A stretch of 34,100 nucleotides of DNA from Bacteroidales bacterium (lineage in GTDB: Bacteria; Bacteroidota; Bacteroidia; Bacteroidales; VadinHA17). The position numbers and the translations under genes were made by a program. Location: positions 1 to 34,100 of the forward strand of contig WXFD01000037.1 in NCBI GenBank assembly GCA_009877105.1, written 5' to 3'. Within the stretch, counting starts at the first letter, position 1, and each line of letters begins with the position of its first letter. The notes under the pieces are model-generated. The model did not search any database, was not told the origin of the DNA, and was given only the letters and a program-made list of their open reading frames with translations. This document shows, piece after piece, positions 33,084 through 34,100 of this stretch.

Positions 33084-34100
33084 ATGGCTATAGTCAAACC
33101 ATTCAGGGGCCTCAGACCCCCTTCAGGCATTGTCAGCGATCTGGCGTGCCTGCCCTATGATGTAATGAACACAGGTGAAGCAAGAAAAATGGCAGAGGGC
33201 AAAGAATGCTCCCTGCTTCACATCACACGCGCCGAAATAGAATTTCCTCCTGAAACCGACATCCATTCGGAAGAAGTATATGAAAGATCCAGGCAAAACT
33301 TTGCCCTCTGGCAAAAAAAGGGATGGCTGATTCAGGACGACCAGCCATGCTATTACATTTATGCCCAGACAATGAAGGGCAGAACCCAGTACGGAATTGC
33401 AGGTTGCGCTTCGGTCGATGATTACCTCGACGGAACCATTAGGAAACATGAACTCACCAGGCCTGATAAGGAACAGGACAGAATGGTTCATATAAGGGTT
33501 AACAATGCCAATATGGAACCGGTATTTATTGCCTATCCTTCAGTCAGCGAGATCGATGAAATAGTCAGTTCAATTGTGGAGAAGAGTACGCCGGAATATG
33601 ATTTTATCTCTGACGACGGCATCGGACATCATTTCTGGGTGGTGAATAAGCCTGGTGTCATCAGGCGCATAGAAGAGCTTTTTGCTCAGAAGGTGCCATA
33701 TACCTATGTGGCCGACGGACACCACAGGACAGCTGCGGCTGCCCTCGTGGGCAAGGAAAAGAGAGAACAGAATCCCGGATATGACGGTACCGAGGAATTC
33801 AATTTTTTCCTGGCCGTACATTTCCCCGACAACCAGCTCGGGATAATGGACTATAACCGGACCGTAAAAGACCTTAACGGCCTGACTGAGGAAGAGTTCC
33901 TTCAAAAGCTGAATGACGGATTCATCGTGACTCCGAAAGGTACAAGAGCCTACCGGCCCGCCAGGCTCCACAACTTTTCAATGTACCTCGGAGGGATGTG
34001 GTACAGCCTTACCGCCAGGGAAGGTACCTATGATGACAATGATCCTCTCGGTGTTCTTGACGTAACAATACTGACCGAGCAGGTATTGAAGCCGATCCTC
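33084..34100 (+). CDS. DUF1015 family protein, 5' 339 codons (cut by window end)
   Basis: An open frame from ATG 33084 to the last base, 339 codons, of a family usually about 410 residues long. It starts MAIVKPFRGLRPP, the family opening, and contains RKHELTRPDKEQDR (120-133), YVADGHHRTAAA (208-219) and MDYNRTV. The D-G-H-H-R motif is also a mark of ParB/sulfiredoxin-fold kinases such as archaeal SerK, which phosphorylates free serine with ADP. The gene lies 81 bases after serA, so a role in serine or phosphoserine metabolism is likely. The kinase idea is my inference; the family has no settled function that I know of. No signal peptide. Confidence 0.88.
   Translation, partial: MAIVKPFRGLRPPSGIVSDLACLPYDVMNTGEARKMAEGKECSLLHITRAEIEFPPETDIHSEEVYERSRQNFALWQKKGWLIQDDQPCYYIYAQTMKGRTQYGIAGCASVDDYLDGTIRKHELTRPDKEQDRMVHIRVNNANMEPVFIAYPSVSEIDEIVSSIVEKSTPEYDFISDDGIGHHFWVVNKPGVIRRIEELFAQKVPYTYVADGHHRTAAAALVGKEKREQNPGYDGTEEFNFFLAVHFPDNQLGIMDYNRTVKDLNGLTEEEFLQKLNDGFIVTPKGTRAYRPARLHNFSMYLGGMWYSLTAREGTYDDNDPLGVLDVTILTEQVLKPIL

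Noticed and set aside
1..34100. CRISPR array, phage genes or complete transposon
   Set aside because: No regularly spaced repeats with unique spacers and no phage structural genes were seen; the only mobile element is the partial IS end.

Overview
The window looks like a chromosomal segment of a Bacteroidota member, most likely Bacteroidales-like. Evidence: Bacteroidetes-type promoter elements (TAnnTTTG at -7) before several genes, few Shine-Dalgarno sites, a DUF3822 gene overlapping rsmD, SiaB/SiaC-family signalling proteins, an S1 ribosomal protein with an acidic N-terminal extension, lipoprotein signal peptides of the S/F-SC-K type, and a serC-serA-DUF1015 cluster whose SerA has the PKKMGAQ-like ending I associate with Bacteroides. 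The species cannot be named from sequence alone. REGION 1 (1-3300) is an AT-rich accessory segment beside a tRNA-Asp gene. It holds the right end of an IS3-family element lying inside a broken gene, a Fic-domain protein with an AbiEi-like N-terminal domain behind an array of repeated TTTTCCA boxes, a C-terminal fragment of another gene, and a short direct-repeat array next to the tRNA terminator. It reads like the edge of a genomic island. REGION 2 (3391-7814) is ordinary core: a lipoprotein, rsmD with DUF3822, a RecD-like helicase and a YjbQ-family protein. REGION 3 (7963-12501, minus strand) is a nucleotide-sugar operon: rfbA-rfbC-rfbD for dTDP-L-rhamnose followed by a phosphohexomutase. rfbB is absent from the window, and a doubtful 133-codon ORF or leader precedes rfbA. 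REGION 4 (12727-17993, plus) is rpsA, a small STAS protein, rnz and a C-terminal processing protease. A lipoprotein converges on it, followed by a THUMP-type RNA methyltransferase. REGION 5 (19879-27722) is rich in signalling genes: a SiaB-like kinase and SiaC-like phosphoprotein in one operon, a large TerB-like/ABC-ATPase/ABC2-permease fusion converging on it across a shared terminator, clpB divergent from the transporter across a structured intergenic region, and an HPt-STAS fusion protein. With the STAS protein of region 4 this makes a possible dispersed partner-switching network, the best candidate here for an undescribed system besides the Fic locus. REGION 6 (27723-28919) has no convincing gene but carries a two-copy, 155-bp-period tandem repeat packed with GC-rich hairpins in AT-rich DNA. 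REGION 7 (28920-34100, plus) is one-carbon and serine metabolism: gcvT, a ComB-family phosphatase, serC, serA, and a DUF1015 gene cut by the window end, whose DGHHR motif hints at ParB/SerK-like chemistry.
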